NCBI GenBank assembly: GCA_947492525.1
Contig: CANLNQ010000012.1
Span: 62,001 to 126,000, forward strand
Reading direction: 5' to 3'
Origin: an uncultured Granulosicoccus sp.
GTDB lineage: Bacteria; Pseudomonadota; Gammaproteobacteria; Granulosicoccales; Granulosicoccaceae
Length of the DNA stretch: 64,000 nucleotides
The first letter of the stretch is position 1. Each line of letters starts with the position of its first letter. Below are positions 44,717 to 56,625 of this stretch, in pieces. The notes below the pieces were generated by a model. That model was not told where the DNA came from, searched no databases, and was given only the letters and a program-made list of their open reading frames with translations. The translations under genes and the position numbers were made by a program.

Positions 44717-45994
44717 ATGAAAGCCCTGATGAAACCTGCCTTTGTCAGCCTGTGCCTGATGGTTGCAAGCCTGTCACCAAGCGGTCCGGTATTGGCGCAG
44801 TCGGTCGATCAATGCATGTCGGCACGTGTGAACGACGCACTGGAGCTCTGCCAGCGCATCATCGACAACGGCAGCCGCAATTCGGACGTCTACTGGAAGC
44901 TCTCGTCAGCGCAGTATCAGAGCGGTCAGGTGGATCAGGCCAACCAGACACTCGACGATGCCCTGCGCTTGTACCCCGGTGACACGCGATTGGAGTCTCT
45001 CAAGGAGATCATATCCACCAATACCAGTGAACAGGCGTTGATTGCGCGCTCGGCAAGACTCAATCAGAACTCACTGGACAAGGGGGCGATGAAGATATCC
45101 TGCCTGACGAAAAACGGCGATGTCGGTATCAGTGCCTGCAAGCGCCGCCTGGAACTCACCAGCGTGGACGGAGATCGCATCCGCGCACGACTGAGCAGCC
45201 TGCAGGAAATACAGGAAGCCAACCGACAGGCGCTTGCGCCAACAGCTCCTGACTCCACACCAGACCAGGCGGTGACCAGCTTCGAGCCTGCACCCGAATC
45301 GGTCGCCAGCATCGAGCCCACTCCCGAACCTGAACCCTTTACTGAAGCCGAAGCCGAAGAACAGCAGCTCGACCCTCAACAGGCCATTGCAGAAGCCCGA
45401 CGCGAAGCTTACAAAAGCCTGGTGTCCGATGTGCAGTCACGACTCAATGCCTTCGGATTCAACGCCGGTTATCCCGATGGTGTACCGGGTGCGAATACCC
45501 GACGTGCGCTGGCTGATTTCTACACGGCCACAGGCGCTTCACCGGTAACGTCCATTACCGACGTGACACTGGAAGACCTGCAGAGCGAGAAGTCGAAACT
45601 GGAGCGTGCCAATATTGCGCTGCGTGAAAGTCAGCAGGCACTGAGTGCAGGCGATCGCGCCAGGGCGACCGAAAAGCTCGCTGAGGCTAAGGCACTCAGC
45701 GGACTGGTGAAGGTGCCAGACGCGCACGCCAAGGCACTGGCAACGGTTCTCGCCTCCTCGGAGGAGCGTGCAGATCAGATCGCGCTCGGTCCACCGGCTG
45801 CAAAACCTGCGGTATCCACGACAGGCTCACCAACAGCTGTCAATGGGCAGACGCTTTCGAATAATGGCAGTGGCGTCGATTCACCCGCCCTGCTTGGTGA
45901 TCTGATCGGCCAGATCAATGAGCTGCAGGGCCGCATACGACGGCAGCAGAGCGATTACGATCAACAGATGCAACAGTTGCGAAACGCCTTGTAG
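44717..45994 (+). CDS. hypothetical periplasmic protein with peptidoglycan-binding-like segment
   Basis: About 425 residues from ATG 44717, 5 bases after the lipoprotein gene. Signal peptide ends near PVLAQS. N-terminal TPR-like repeats (DVYWKLSSAQYQSGQ, VDQANQTLDDALRLYPGD), a Pro/Glu-rich linker, then VQSRLNAFGFNAGYPDGVPG with NTRRALADF, which matches the PG_binding_1 fold. Helical C-terminus, with a terminal Gln-rich coiled stretch. Not a known T6SS core subunit. May bind cell wall and sense or position the secretion apparatus (inference). Confidence 0.72.
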   Translation: MKALMKPAFVSLCLMVASLSPSGPVLAQSVDQCMSARVNDALELCQRIIDNGSRNSDVYWKLSSAQYQSGQVDQANQTLDDALRLYPGDTRLESLKEIISTNTSEQALIARSARLNQNSLDKGAMKISCLTKNGDVGISACKRRLELTSVDGDRIRARLSSLQEIQEANRQALAPTAPDSTPDQAVTSFEPAPESVASIEPTPEPEPFTEAEAEEQQLDPQQAIAEARREAYKSLVSDVQSRLNAFGFNAGYPDGVPGANTRRALADFYTATGASPVTSITDVTLEDLQSEKSKLERANIALRESQQALSAGDRARATEKLAEAKALSGLVKVPDAHAKALATVLASSEERADQIALGPPAAKPAVSTTGSPTAVNGQTLSNNGSGVDSPALLGDLIGQINELQGRIRRQQSDYDQQMQQLRNAL

Positions 45995-46003
45995 GAACGG
46001 CAT

Positions 46004-46027
46004 GGTGGTGCCTGATCAGGCACCACC
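46004..46027. terminator. perfect 24-bp palindrome at the end of the T6SS plus arm
   Basis: Arms ggtggtgcctga and tcaggcaccacc pair perfectly with no loop bases. It lies 10 bases after the last plus-arm stop and before the convergent csbD gene. No T-run follows on either strand, so intrinsic termination is uncertain; it may be a bidirectional stem that protects transcript ends. Confidence 0.5.
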
Positions 46028-46105
46028 ACCCTTGCAATTACGTCGGTGCGTCGGCAACGGTCTCAGGCGAGATCACGCCGAGCACACCTGTCACGATCTC
46101 GATAC

Positions 46106-46306
46106 TCAGGCGTCTTCAGTCATCAGGCGATCCACTTCTTCCTTCGCCTCTTCCTTGGATTTACCGTACCGTTCCTGGATCTTGCCTTCCAGCACTTCAC
46201 GATCACCGTCGATCTGATCAAGGTCATCGTCGGTCAACTCACCCCACTGGGATTTCACGTTGCCTTTGAACTGCTTCCAGTTACCTTTTACTTGGTCCCA
46301 ATTCAT
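46106..46306 (-). CDS. CsbD-family stress-response protein
   Basis: 66 residues matching CsbD: MNWDQVKGNWKQFKGNVKSQ with WGELTDDDLDQIDGDRE and LEGKIQERYGKSKEEAK. These small, charged, likely disordered proteins are induced by general stress; exact function is unknown. Strong ribosome site (AAAGGAGTAATCGAG) before the ATG. Single gene, convergent with the T6SS arm. Confidence 0.92.
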   Translation of the reverse strand: MNWDQVKGNWKQFKGNVKSQWGELTDDDLDQIDGDREVLEGKIQERYGKSKEEAKEEVDRLMTEDA

Positions 46307-46631
46307 CTCGATTACTCCTTTTCTGCGTTACGTCCATATCGGACAGGAATCATTATTCCCGAGTTGGCGAGCCGTGCCGCGACGATGCAATATGTGCTTC
46401 TTGCAGCTGTAAATTCTGCAAATTCCCGGCGATACCCTTTATCGGTAGCGCATCGTGTAATCGGGTGTCCAGCCTCTTCTCAAGGGCGCATCTGCCGATA
46501 GTCATTCATGGCAAGTGCGCCCGAAGGCCGATACGGTTGCAGATCATCTGCTTGCGGACGGTGTGTCGTATAGTCTTCGTTTACCGCTTCCCCATCCAGA
46601 CGGTCATTGATCGAACCAGGAGCACCAATTC
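46307..46631. other. divergent intergenic region, csbD and cupin genes
   Basis: 325 bases that must hold promoters for the two outward-reading genes. A TATAGT at 46569-46574 could be the -10 of the cupin gene, but no good -35 is at the right spacing. Nothing else recognised. Confidence 0.4.
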
Positions 46632-47318
46632 ATGGAAATCAACGCTGATTTCTCACAACGTTCACTGTTGCACACGCCCCAGCTGGAATGGCAGGACTCC
46701 CCCATGAAAGGCGTTCGACGCCGCGTTCTGGATCGTGTGGGCGACGAGGTGGCGCGTGCAACAACCATCGTCAGCTATGCGCCGCAGAGCCATTTCTCAC
46801 CCCATGTTCACACCGGTGGTGAAGAATTCATCGTGCTCGAGGGTGTCTTCCAGGACGAACACGGTGACTTTCCCGTTGGCTACTATGTTCGCAATCCCCC
46901 GCAGTCCAGTCATACGCCACGTTCGGATGATGGCTGCATCATCTTCGTCAAGCTCTGGCAGTTCGACCTCGACGACAGGCAGGCGGTTGCCATCGACATG
47001 AATACCGCCCCGCTGAGCGCTGATGAAACGCGGCAGGGTGTACAGATCAATACCTTGTTCAAGGATTCGCGTGAAACCGTGCAACTGGAGCAATGGCAAG
47101 CCGGTGCCACAGTCAGTGTGGATACCCGTGGCGGAGCCGAGCTTCTGGTACTACAAGGTGACTTTACCGAAAGGGGGGACAAGGTCGACACACTCTCCTG
47201 GCTACGCCTGCCGGTCGGCGCCGGGTTTCAGGCTACCGCTGGCCCGTCAGGTGCACGCGTCTGGATCAAGACCGGACACCTGCGTTTTGCCGACGAAGAG
47301 AAGGCGCGACTGGGCTGA
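46632..47318 (+). CDS. cupin-domain protein, ChrR-like
   Basis: 228 residues with two cupin-like halves. The first has SYAPQSHFSPHVHTGGEEF with VLEGVFQDEHGDF and YYVRNPPQSSHTP, the ChrR-type cupin pattern with His/His/Glu/His metal ligands. The second half (about 140-225) keeps the beta fold (AELLVLQGDF) but without the histidines. ChrR cupins can act as zinc anti-sigma factors, but no ECF sigma gene or N-terminal zinc-finger is present, so this is probably a stand-alone cupin of unknown substrate. AGGAG lies 8 bases before the ATG. Confidence 0.82.
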   Translation: MEINADFSQRSLLHTPQLEWQDSPMKGVRRRVLDRVGDEVARATTIVSYAPQSHFSPHVHTGGEEFIVLEGVFQDEHGDFPVGYYVRNPPQSSHTPRSDDGCIIFVKLWQFDLDDRQAVAIDMNTAPLSADETRQGVQINTLFKDSRETVQLEQWQAGATVSVDTRGGAELLVLQGDFTERGDKVDTLSWLRLPVGAGFQATAGPSGARVWIKTGHLRFADEEKARLG

Positions 47319-47384
47319 GTGGTGCGGCATCGGTTCATGTCGATCAGGTAATAACACTTTGTTCAGCCATATCCACCACCACGC

Positions 47385-47416
47385 TTGACCTTCCAGCGAC
47401 TGGAATGCCCATGATA
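47385..47416 (+). promoter_or_regulatory. candidate CueR-type promoter/operator of copA
   Basis: TTGACC at 47385-47390 as -35, then the dyad ttccag-cga-ctggaa (47391-47405), then a weak -10 near 47410-47416, giving the long (19-20 base) spacer of MerR-family promoters. E. coli PcopA has a similar TTGACCTT plus dyad. About 30 bases before the copA start. Fits with the CueR-like gene downstream. Confidence 0.65.
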
Positions 47417-47444
47417 GAGGCAGGTTCCAAACCGGGAGGTCAGC

Positions 47445-49904
47445 GTGACAGCACACAGACAGTATTCCATCGAGATAGAGGGCATGAATTGCGCCTCTTG
47501 CGTGGGGCGCGTTGAAAAGGCCCTGGGAGCGGTTGATGGCGTCTCCGAGGCCAGTGTCAATCTGAGTGCCGAGAATGCCACCATTGCCGGTAGCGCTGCC
47601 ATCGGGGACATTCGGCAGGCCCTGATCGATGCGGGCTACCCGCCCAGGCAGGAAACGCAGGTGCTGAACATCCAGAGCATGAGCTGCGCCTCCTGTGTCG
47701 GTCGGGTCGAGAAGGCGTTGCTGGAGCTGCCAGGTGTCGTGGAAGCCAGTGTCAATCTGGCGACGGAATCGGCGAGCGTGACGTTTCTGAGCGGCCTCAT
47801 CACGCCGCAGGAAATTGCAGCCGTCCCCACCGCCATGGGCTATCCGGCAACGTTCGAACCATCGGACACCCATGACGCGGTGAGTCGCAAGGACGTCGAA
47901 GCCAGTCATCTTCGCCGCATGACCCTGATTGCGGCGATATTCACACTGCCCGTTTTCCTGATGGAAATGGGAGGGCATCTTTTCCCGAGCCTGCATGTCT
48001 GGATAGCCGATACGATCGGCCAGCAAACCAGTTGGGTACTGCAATTCATTCTCAGTTCGATCGTCATGGCCTGGCCCGGACAACCGTTCTACCGCCGGGG
48101 TCTGCCGGCCCTGTTCAAGGGCGCACCGGACATGAACAGCCTGGTTGCCATGGGCAGTCTGGCGGCCTGGGGCTATTCCACGATTGCCACCTTTCTGCCC
48201 GCTGTTCTGCCCGAGGAATCTCGCGCGGTGTACTTCGAGGCGGCGGCGGTGATCGTCACGCTGATTCTGCTGGGACGCTTTCTGGAGGCGCGTGCAAAGG
48301 GACGCACGGGCCAGGCTATTCGCTCCCTGATCGGCTTGCAGCCCAGGTCGGCGCGGGTGGAACGCGACGGTGTCGTGAGCGAGATCGACATCGCAGACAT
48401 CCGCACTGGTGACATCATTCATATCCGGCCCGGCGAGAAGATACCGGCAGATGGCAGGCTGACTGAGGGACACAGTTATGTGGACGAGAGCATGATCACC
48501 GGCGAACCGGTGCCTGTGGACAAGTCTGTGGATGATGAGCTGATCGGTGGCACCATCAATGGCACCGGCGCCTTGCAGATGCAGGCCAGCAAGGTCGGGG
48601 CCGATACGATGCTGGCTCAGATCATCCGCATGGTGGAACAGGCGCAGGGGGCCAGACTGCCGGTACAGGATCTGGTCAACCGGATCACCGCGTGGTTCGT
48701 ACCGGCAGTTCTGCTGGTTGCTGTGCTGACCATACTGGTGTGGCTTTGGGTAGGGCCTGAGCCAACTTTGACTCGGGCGCTGATTGCCGGTGTCTCCGTA
48801 CTGATCATTGCCTGTCCCTGTGCGATGGGTCTGGCAGTACCTACCTCGATCATGGTGGCCACGGGTCGGGCAGCGGAGATTGGCGTTCTGTTCCGTCAGG
48901 GAGCCGCTCTGCAGACACTGCAACGGACACAGGTCATCGCCCTCGACAAGACAGGCACGCTGACTCAAGGGCAACCCGAGCTGACGGATCTGCAGTTGAT
49001 GAGCGACATGACAGAAAACGAGGTATTGGCAAGGGTGGCTGCGGTCGAGCAGAGCTCGGAACACCCGATTGCCAGAGCCATCGTCGAGGCAGCCCTGGCG
49101 CGTGATCTTGAATTGCCTGCCGTTGCAGAATTCGAATCGCTGACGGGTATGGGCGTTCGTGCGCGCGTCCTCGATAATCAGGTGCTGGTCGGTACGCTGA
49201 AGCTCATGAACGACAACGAGATTGCTCTGGAGTCAGCCCCGGACGAGATCCTGCGGCTCGGCAAGCAAGGCAAGACTCCCTTGTTTGTCGCCATTGACGG
49301 CAAGCTGGCAGCGGTACTGGCCGTCGCCGATCCCATCAAGAGCACCAGCCCGAGAGCCGTCAAGGCCCTGCACGATCTGGGGCTGACCGTTGCCATGATC
49401 ACCGGCGACAACCAGAGCACCGCCGACAGCATCGCCAGCGAGCTCGGTATAGACCATGTGGTGGCCCAGGTCATGCCCGACGGCAAGGTAGACGCCATCA
49501 GGCAGCTGTCAGCCAACGGTAACAAAGTTGCATTTGTGGGAGACGGTATCAACGATGCCCCGGCGCTGGCCGCCGCCGACGTGGGGATAGCCATAGGAAC
49601 CGGTACTGATGTGGCCATCGAGAGCGCCGATGTCGTGCTGATGTCCGGCGACCTGTTGGGTGTGGTCAATGCACTGCAACTGAGTCAACGCACGATGAAG
49701 AACATTCAGCAGAATCTTCTCTGGGCATTCGGTTACAACGTACTACTGATACCGGTTGCAGCAGGCGTACTCTATCCGCTGAACGGCATGACTCTGTCAC
49801 CGATGCTCGCAGCACTGGCCATGACCCTGTCCAGCGTATTCGTTCTGAGCAATGCGCTGAGACTGCGTTGGGTCAAGCCACTGCATCCGGAGACCAGCCA
49901 ATGA
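47445..49904 (+). CDS. copA: copper-exporting P1B-type ATPase CopA
   Basis: 819 residues starting at GTG 47445 with GGGAGG 7 bases upstream. Exports Cu(I) from the cytoplasm. Two N-terminal heavy-metal domains with GMNCASC (Cys16, Cys19) and SMSCASC (Cys81, Cys84); CPC in [13 protein letters not shown] (about 455-457), the Cu(I)-type transmembrane site; [10 protein letters not shown] phosphorylation Asp near 501; [24 protein letters not shown]. The late conserved Asn-Tyr (GYNVLLIP) and Met-Ser ([15 protein letters not shown]) segments also fit CopA. The stop overlaps the regulator start. Confidence 0.95.
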   Translation: MTAHRQYSIEIEGMNCASCVGRVEKALGAVDGVSEASVNLSAENATIAGSAAIGDIRQALIDAGYPPRQETQVLNIQSMSCASCVGRVEKALLELPGVVEASVNLATESASVTFLSGLITPQEIAAVPTAMGYPATFEPSDTHDAVSRKDVEASHLRRMTLIAAIFTLPVFLMEMGGHLFPSLHVWIADTIGQQTSWVLQFILSSIVMAWPGQPFYRRGLPALFKGAPDMNSLVAMGSLAAWGYSTIATFLPAVLPEESRAVYFEAAAVIVTLILLGRFLEARAKGRTGQAIRSLIGLQPRSARVERDGVVSEIDIADIRTGDIIHIRPGEKIPADGRLTEGHSYVDESMITGEPVPVDKSVDDELIGGTINGTGALQMQASKVGADTMLAQIIRMVEQAQGARLPVQDLVNRITAWFVPAVLLVAVLTILVWLWVGPEPTLTRALIAGVSVLIIACPCAMGLAVPTSIMVATGRAAEIGVLFRQGAALQTLQRTQVIALDKTGTLTQGQPELTDLQLMSDMTENEVLARVAAVEQSSEHPIARAIVEAALARDLELPAVAEFESLTGMGVRARVLDNQVLVGTLKLMNDNEIALESAPDEILRLGKQGKTPLFVAIDGKLAAVLAVADPIKSTSPRAVKALHDLGLTVAMITGDNQSTADSIASELGIDHVVAQVMPDGKVDAIRQLSANGNKVAFVGDGINDAPALAAADVGIAIGTGTDVAIESADVVLMSGDLLGVVNALQLSQRTMKNIQQNLLWAFGYNVLLIPVAAGVLYPLNGMTLSPMLAALAMTLSSVFVLSNALRLRWVKPLHPETSQ

Positions 49905-50290
49905 ACATCGGGGAAGCTGCCGCGCAATCAGGCCTGCCAGCCAAGACCATTCGCTACTACGAAGACATCAGCCTGATCGCACCACGACGTGATGCCAACG
50001 GTTATCGCGATTTCACGGATTCCGATGTGCACAAACTCGGCTTTCTGAGCCGTGCCAGAGCGCTGGGTTTCACCATAGAACACTGTCGCGCCCTGCTGGG
50101 ACTCTGGGAAGACCAGTCGCGAGCCAGCGCCGACGTGAAGCGTATCGCCGCAGAACATCTGGCAGTCATCGAATCCAAGATTGCCGATCTATGCCAGATG
50201 CGCGATACGCTGGATCATCTGATGCACAACTGTCACGGTGACGACCGGCCGGATTGTCCGATCATCAACGAACTGGCCAATAGAGAATAA
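49901..50290 (+). CDS. cueR: CueR-like MerR-family copper regulator
   Basis: 129 residues from ATG 49901, overlapping the copA stop (ATGA). N-terminal MerR helix-turn-helix ([20 protein letters not shown]), dimerisation helix, and a metal loop with Cys111 and Cys119 ([13 protein letters not shown]) equal to CueR Cys112/Cys120. Ser76 in ASADVK matches the Cu(I)-type CueR Ser. So it should sense Cu(I)/Ag(I)/Au(I). It would activate its own operon from the site at 47385. Confidence 0.92.
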   Translation: MNIGEAAAQSGLPAKTIRYYEDISLIAPRRDANGYRDFTDSDVHKLGFLSRARALGFTIEHCRALLGLWEDQSRASADVKRIAAEHLAVIESKIADLCQMRDTLDHLMHNCHGDDRPDCPIINELANRE

Positions 50291-50341
50291 GCAGCCGGTC
50301 TATCGACTCACCCGGCCGTCATCACTGGACGGGCGCCGTGG

Positions 50342-51514
50342 TCAGCGCTTGAGTGTCTTCAAGGCGCTGACCAGCAGGTCGATCTCCTCCTGCGTATTGT
50401 AGTAATGAGGGGCGACACGCAGCAACGCGGGCAGCTGCCGGTGCTCTGAATCCAGGCGTGTGCTCGATGGCTGTGATGAACCGATATTGATCTGCTGCCG
50501 TCGCAGGCTCTGTACAGTGCTTGCAGGGTCCAGCCCGTCAATCGTGAGGCTGACAATCGCGCATTGCTGCTGACCGATATCGCGCAAGGTGGCACCGTCG
50601 ATATCGGACAGTGCTTCTCTGGCGTACCGTGCCAGCTCCCAGGCGCGTGCCTGTATCTTATCCAGCCCCAGATTCATGGCATGACGTACGGCAGCACCCA
50701 GCCCCGCCCGAAGTACATAGGCGTTCTCCCAGGTTTCGAATCGCCGCGCATCGTCACGCAATTCATAGCGATCCCGGGAGACCCAGGGGGCCGCAAAATG
50801 ATCGATCATGGCAGGCTCGAGACGACTCAGCCAGGGTTTTCGCACATACAGAAAACCCGTACCTCGAGGGCCGCACAGGAATTTCCTGCCCGTAGCGGAG
50901 AGGAAATCACACTGCAAGGCCTGTACGTCCACCGGCATCTGGCCGACGGCCTGACAGGCATCGAGCAGATAGGGAATGCCACGCTCTCTGGCTATCCTGC
51001 CAACCGCTTCAGCCGGATTCACCAGACCGCCATTGGTCGGTATCCAGGTGATCGCGATCAGCTTCACGCGCTCATCGATCATCAGCTCCATGGCCTGCAC
51101 ATCCAGCTCACCACTGGCGGTACTGGGGACCACATCGATCTCGATGCCGTCACGCTTCTTTCGCTGTAGAAAGGCCACGTAATTGGCAGCGTATTCAGCC
51201 TCGCAGGTCAGTACTCTGTCGCCTGCCGACAATGGCAAGGCATAGAAAGCCTGACACCATCCCACGGTTGCATTTTCCACCAATGCAATTTCTTCTGGCA
51301 GGGCATTCAGCAAACTGGCGACATCATCGTAGACAGCATCAAGCTCCGCCGCCTTCGCAGCGTGTGCTTCATAGCCACCTATCTGTTGCTCGAGTGCGAG
51401 ATGCTCACACATGGCCGCAGTCACCGCCTCCGGCATCAGTCCAGCACCCGACGCCATGAGATGGGTCACGCTTGAGGTACCCGGTATCTGCGCTCTGATC
51501 TGGTCGATATTCAT
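50342..51514 (-). CDS. class V aminotransferase-fold PLP enzyme
   Basis: 390 residues from ATG 51514 (AGGAG 3-8 bases upstream). Fold type I class V enzyme of the cysteine desulfurase / isopenicillin-N-epimerase-like group. PLP Lys is in FLSATGRKFLCGPRGTGFLY; the PLP-phosphate/His-equivalent region is LDACQAVGQMPVDV. The substrate is not clear: candidates are a desulfurase/lyase or an epimerase. No Cys-rich catalytic loop of IscS type is obvious. Stands alone, convergent with cueR and separated from the atp operon by a terminator. Confidence 0.78.
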   Translation of the reverse strand: MNIDQIRAQIPGTSSVTHLMASGAGLMPEAVTAAMCEHLALEQQIGGYEAHAAKAAELDAVYDDVASLLNALPEEIALVENATVGWCQAFYALPLSAGDRVLTCEAEYAANYVAFLQRKKRDGIEIDVVPSTASGELDVQAMELMIDERVKLIAITWIPTNGGLVNPAEAVGRIARERGIPYLLDACQAVGQMPVDVQALQCDFLSATGRKFLCGPRGTGFLYVRKPWLSRLEPAMIDHFAAPWVSRDRYELRDDARRFETWENAYVLRAGLGAAVRHAMNLGLDKIQARAWELARYAREALSDIDGATLRDIGQQQCAIVSLTIDGLDPASTVQSLRRQQINIGSSQPSSTRLDSEHRQLPALLRVAPHYYNTQEEIDLLVSALKTLKR

Positions 51515-51582
51515 GGCATCTCCTGTGACTGCAGGGAATCTCACCCGTGGAAATTGCGCCGTGAGCAACGACAATGACAGGC

Positions 51583-51618
51583 AAAAAAAAGCCCGGCTAC
51601 CTTTTCAGGCCCGGGCTT
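51583..51618 (-). terminator. Rho-independent terminator of the atp operon
   Basis: On the minus strand a stem aagcccgg/ccgggctt (positions 51611-51618 and 51589-51596) is followed by a run of eight T (plus-strand a at 51583-51590). Located 26 bases after the atpC stop, at the expected end of the ATP synthase transcript. Confidence 0.9.
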
Positions 51619-51643
51619 CTTTCATACTGGCTGCACTGTCGAA

Positions 51644-52063
51644 CTAGCGACGCAGCTTCTTGATCAATTGCAGCTGCGCAGATGCTTCTGCCAACTGGGC
51701 CTGAACGGCCTTGAAATCGATCTCGCCAGGTGTGCTGCCAGCCAGAGCGGCTTCGGCTTCATCCTTGGCTTTCTGAGCAGAAGCCTCATCCAGTTCTTCA
51801 ACGCGCAGAGCTGTGTCAGCCATGATGGTGACGATGTGCGGCTGCACTTCGAGAATGCCACCAGACACATAGATATCCAGCTCTTCACCGTTCTCCACTG
51901 GCTTTACCCGAACTTCACCCGGCTTGATGCGGGTGATGAACGGTGCATGGCCGGGCGCAATACCCACTTCGCCCATCTGTGCAGAGGCACTGACCATCGA
52001 GGCCTCGCCACTCCAGATCTCGTTCTCGGCGCTGACTATCTCAACTCTGAGAGAGGAGGCCAT
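51644..52063 (-). CDS. atpC: F1Fo ATP synthase epsilon subunit
   Basis: 139 residues. Epsilon couples rotation and inhibits F1. N-terminal beta domain MASSLRVEIVSAENEIWSGE and MGEVGIAPGHAPFITRIKPG; C-terminal two-helix domain AELDEASAQKAKDEAEAA-like. ATG 52063 is chosen over an upstream TTG at 52069 that would overlap the atpD stop. Confidence 0.95.
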   Translation of the reverse strand: MASSLRVEIVSAENEIWSGEASMVSASAQMGEVGIAPGHAPFITRIKPGEVRVKPVENGEELDIYVSGGILEVQPHIVTIMADTALRVEELDEASAQKAKDEAEAALAGSTPGEIDFKAVQAQLAEASAQLQLIKKLRR

Positions 52064-52065
52064 GA

Positions 52066-53484
<1,419 letters not shown>

Positions 53485-54348
53485 CTAGACAGCCGCAGCG
53501 CCGCCGACGATCTCGGAAATCTCTTGGGTAATCGCTGCCTGACGAGCCTTGTTGTAGACAAGCTGCAAGTCGTCAATCAACTCACCTGCGTTGTCCGACG
53601 CGCTCTTCATCGCAATCATGCGAGCTGCCATTTCACAAGCCACGTTCTCGACAACAGCCTGATAGACCAGTGACTCCATGTACCGCTCCATCACGTGATC
53701 CAGGACTTCTGCGGCATCCGGTTCGTAGATATAGTCCCAGCCGAAATCCGTCTGACTTTCCAGTGTTGCCACTGCCGGAAGCAGCTGCGTCACTGTGGGT
53801 GTCTGCGTCATCGTGTTCACGAACTCGTTCTCGACGATGAACAACCTGTCTATCTCGCCAGCGTCATACTTGTCGAGCATGACGCGAATGGCACCCAGCA
53901 AGGTCGCCAGTTCAGGCGCATCACCCAGATCGGTTGTGCTACCGACGATATTGGCTCCCACACCCCGGAAGAAATTCTGAGCTTTCTTGCCGATCGTGCA
54001 GATGTCGATATCGATATCCTGCTCGCTCCACTGCTTCATGGAACTGACTGCAGCCTTGAATATATTGGTGTTGAGACCACCGCACAGTCCGCGGTCAGTC
54101 GACACGATAATATACCCAACACGCTTGGGCTCATGGCGTTCGATCAGGTAGGGATGCTTGTATTCGACGCTAGCCGATGCAATATGACCTACGACCTTCC
54201 TGAGCTTCAGCGAATAAGGCCGGTTCGCACGCATGCGATCCTGAGCCTTGCGCATTTTCGACGCCGCTACCATTTCCATGGCTTTCGTGATCTTCTGAGT
54301 ATTCTGGATACTCTTGATCTGCGTGCGTATCTCCTTGCCGGAAGCCAT
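53485..54348 (-). CDS. atpG: F1Fo ATP synthase gamma subunit
   Basis: 287 residues. Central shaft of F1. N-terminus [20 protein letters not shown] with [13 protein letters not shown] and C-terminus [18 protein letters not shown] are diagnostic. Starts 6 bases after atpA. Confidence 0.97.
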   Translation of the reverse strand: MASGKEIRTQIKSIQNTQKITKAMEMVAASKMRKAQDRMRANRPYSLKLRKVVGHIASASVEYKHPYLIERHEPKRVGYIIVSTDRGLCGGLNTNIFKAAVSSMKQWSEQDIDIDICTIGKKAQNFFRGVGANIVGSTTDLGDAPELATLLGAIRVMLDKYDAGEIDRLFIVENEFVNTMTQTPTVTQLLPAVATLESQTDFGWDYIYEPDAAEVLDHVMERYMESLVYQAVVENVACEMAARMIAMKSASDNAGELIDDLQLVYNKARQAAITQEISEIVGGAAAV

Positions 54349-54354
54349 GAGCGC

Positions 54355-55899
54355 TTACCAGCTTCCGTTTGCCTTGAATGCTTCAAGACCCGACTTGAAC
54401 ACAGCCTGGATATCGTCGTTCCAGTCGCCAGACGCATTGACCTGGTCAAGCACGTCCTGATGGTTCGAGCCGAAGTAATCGTGCATCGCTTCTTCGAAAT
54501 CCACGATCTTGTTGACCGGAACATCGTCGAGGAAACCTTCGTTGGCAGCAAACAGGGAAACACCCATCTGCCCGATTGACAGAGGTGCGTACTGCTTCTG
54601 CTTCATCAGTTCGGTAACACGCTGACCACGTTCGATCTGCTTGCGCGTTGTTTCATCAAGGTCGGATGCGAACTGTGCGAATGCCGCCAATTCACGATAC
54701 TGGGCCAGTGCCAGTCGAACACCACCACCGAGCTTCTTGATGATCTTGGTCTGTGCAGCACCACCTACTCGTGATACAGACAGGCCCGCGTTTATCGCTG
54801 GACGTATACCGGCGTTGAACAGATCGGTTTCGAGGAAGATCTGGCCATCGGTGATCGAGATGACGTTGGTCGGTACGAAGGCCGATACGTCACCGGCTTG
54901 CGTTTCGATGATTGGCAATGCTGTCAGTGAACCCGTCTTGCCCTTGACTTCACCATTCGTGAATTTCTCGACGTATTCGGCATTGACGCGTGAAGCGCGC
55001 TCCAGCAGACGTGAGTGAAGGTAGAAGACGTCACCAGGATAGGCTTCACGACCTGGAGGACGACGCAGCAGCAGAGATACCTGACGGTATGCCCAGGCTT
55101 GCTTGGTCAGATCGTCATAGACGATCAGGGCATCTTCACCACGATCGCGGAAGTATTCACCCATGGTGCAACCCGCGTAAGGCGCGACGAACTGCATGGC
55201 TGCAGAGTCTGCTGCACCGGCCGCCACAACGATGGTGTTTTCCAGAGCACCGTGCTCTTCGAGCTTCGATACCACGTTGGCAATGGTGGATTGCTTCTGT
55301 CCGATGGCCACATAGACACATTTGATGCCTGTGCCCTTCTGGTTGATGATGGCATCGATGGCAACGGCGGTCTTACCCGTCTGACGGTCACCGATGATCA
55401 GTTCGCGCTGACCACGACCGACAGGTACCATCGCATCGATCGCTTTCAGACCTGTCTGCACTGGCTCATCGACCGATTGTCTGTCGATTACACCCGGTGC
55501 AATCTTTTCGATTGGCGAAGTCTGTGACGCGTTGATGGGGCCCTTGCCATCGATGGGCTCTCCCAATGCGTTGACCACTCGACCGAGCAGCTCGTTACCA
55601 ACAGGCACTTCCAGTACCTTGCCAGTACAACGAACCTTGTCGCCTTCTGTCAGGTTTTCGTAGTTACCGAGTACTACCGCACCGACTGAGTCACGCTCGA
55701 GGTTCAATGCCAGACCGTAGAGTCCGTCATCGAAAGCGATCATTTCACCGGACAGTGCATCCGTAAGGCCGTGAATTCGAACGATACCGTCATTCAGACT
55801 GACGATCGTACCTTCAGTTCGAACATTGGCAGCGGTATCGGTGTTACCGATTTTCTCCCGGATCAGGTCACTGATCTCGGATGGATTCAGTTGTTGCAT
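54355..55899 (-). CDS. atpA: F1Fo ATP synthase alpha subunit
   Basis: 514 residues. Non-catalytic nucleotide-binding subunit: P-loop [20 protein letters not shown], the [20 protein letters not shown] segment and [19 protein letters not shown]. The N-terminal [15 protein letters not shown] is the membrane-proximal part that binds delta. Confidence 0.98.
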   Translation of the reverse strand: MQQLNPSEISDLIREKIGNTDTAANVRTEGTIVSLNDGIVRIHGLTDALSGEMIAFDDGLYGLALNLERDSVGAVVLGNYENLTEGDKVRCTGKVLEVPVGNELLGRVVNALGEPIDGKGPINASQTSPIEKIAPGVIDRQSVDEPVQTGLKAIDAMVPVGRGQRELIIGDRQTGKTAVAIDAIINQKGTGIKCVYVAIGQKQSTIANVVSKLEEHGALENTIVVAAGAADSAAMQFVAPYAGCTMGEYFRDRGEDALIVYDDLTKQAWAYRQVSLLLRRPPGREAYPGDVFYLHSRLLERASRVNAEYVEKFTNGEVKGKTGSLTALPIIETQAGDVSAFVPTNVISITDGQIFLETDLFNAGIRPAINAGLSVSRVGGAAQTKIIKKLGGGVRLALAQYRELAAFAQFASDLDETTRKQIERGQRVTELMKQKQYAPLSIGQMGVSLFAANEGFLDDVPVNKIVDFEEAMHDYFGSNHQDVLDQVNASGDWNDDIQAVFKSGLEAFKANGSW

Positions 55900-55975
55900 G
55901 GGTTTATATAGTCTCTTGAAATCTGCAGGGTCGGATCAGCGTGTGCGCTCTGCCAGTTGCCTGACATCGCCTACA

Positions 55976-56509
55976 TCAGCTGGCGACGGATTGTTCCAGT
56001 GCTGCTAGACGGCCGCGAATGGATCCGTCGATGACCAGGTCGCCTGCTTGTATGATTGCACCACCGATCAGGTCAGGATCAACCTCACTGGTTATCTTGA
56101 CCTTGCATGAGAGCCTTCTTCCCAGCGCTTCCACAATGCTGGCGGCCTGCTCATCGGTGAGTTCATACGCGCTGATGACATGGGCTTCCTCTTCACCCTG
56201 AGCTTCGCGCCGGAGCTGCTCATATTGTTGATACATATCCGGCAATGAAGCCAGTCGGTCGTTTTCGGCCAACATCTTCAGCAAGCTGAGGCTGTCGTTG
56301 TCGAGTCCGTCAGACACCTTCGCGATCAGATCGGCTTTTTCCTGAGCAGTGATGCCAGGTTCCGCCAGTCGAGTACGAATGGCCTCGTCCTGAACAACCG
56401 ATGCCCAGTAACCCAGGCGGCCTGACCATTCGTCATAGCTACCGCGTTCTGTGGCCAGCTCGAAAATGGCTCGCGCATAAGGTCTTGCTGTTGTCGATTC
56501 GGATGCCAT
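55976..56509 (-). CDS. atpH: F1Fo ATP synthase delta subunit
   Basis: 177 residues. Links F1 to the b subunit stator. Family marks: TARPYARAIFELATERGSYD at the N-terminus and VKITSEVDPDLIGGAIIQAG with DGSIRGRLAAL at the C-terminus. 76-base gap to atpA. Confidence 0.95.
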   Translation of the reverse strand: MASESTTARPYARAIFELATERGSYDEWSGRLGYWASVVQDEAIRTRLAEPGITAQEKADLIAKVSDGLDNDSLSLLKMLAENDRLASLPDMYQQYEQLRREAQGEEEAHVISAYELTDEQAASIVEALGRRLSCKVKITSEVDPDLIGGAIIQAGDLVIDGSIRGRLAALEQSVAS

Positions 56510-56625
56510 GTTTCGTACCTGCTTATCGTTGCCGCTGTTCTTTGACGCAATGTCGTGCTACCCGGTTCACAATCGAACTCCCCGGGTCGCGATTCTGTAG
56601 TGCCTGCGCTTGTCTTTCGGTCGAA

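Noticed and set aside
47247-49064. Open frame of 605 codons on the minus strand
   Set aside because: Opposite copA, which has all P-type ATPase motifs; the translation is Gln/His/Arg-rich with no domain pattern.
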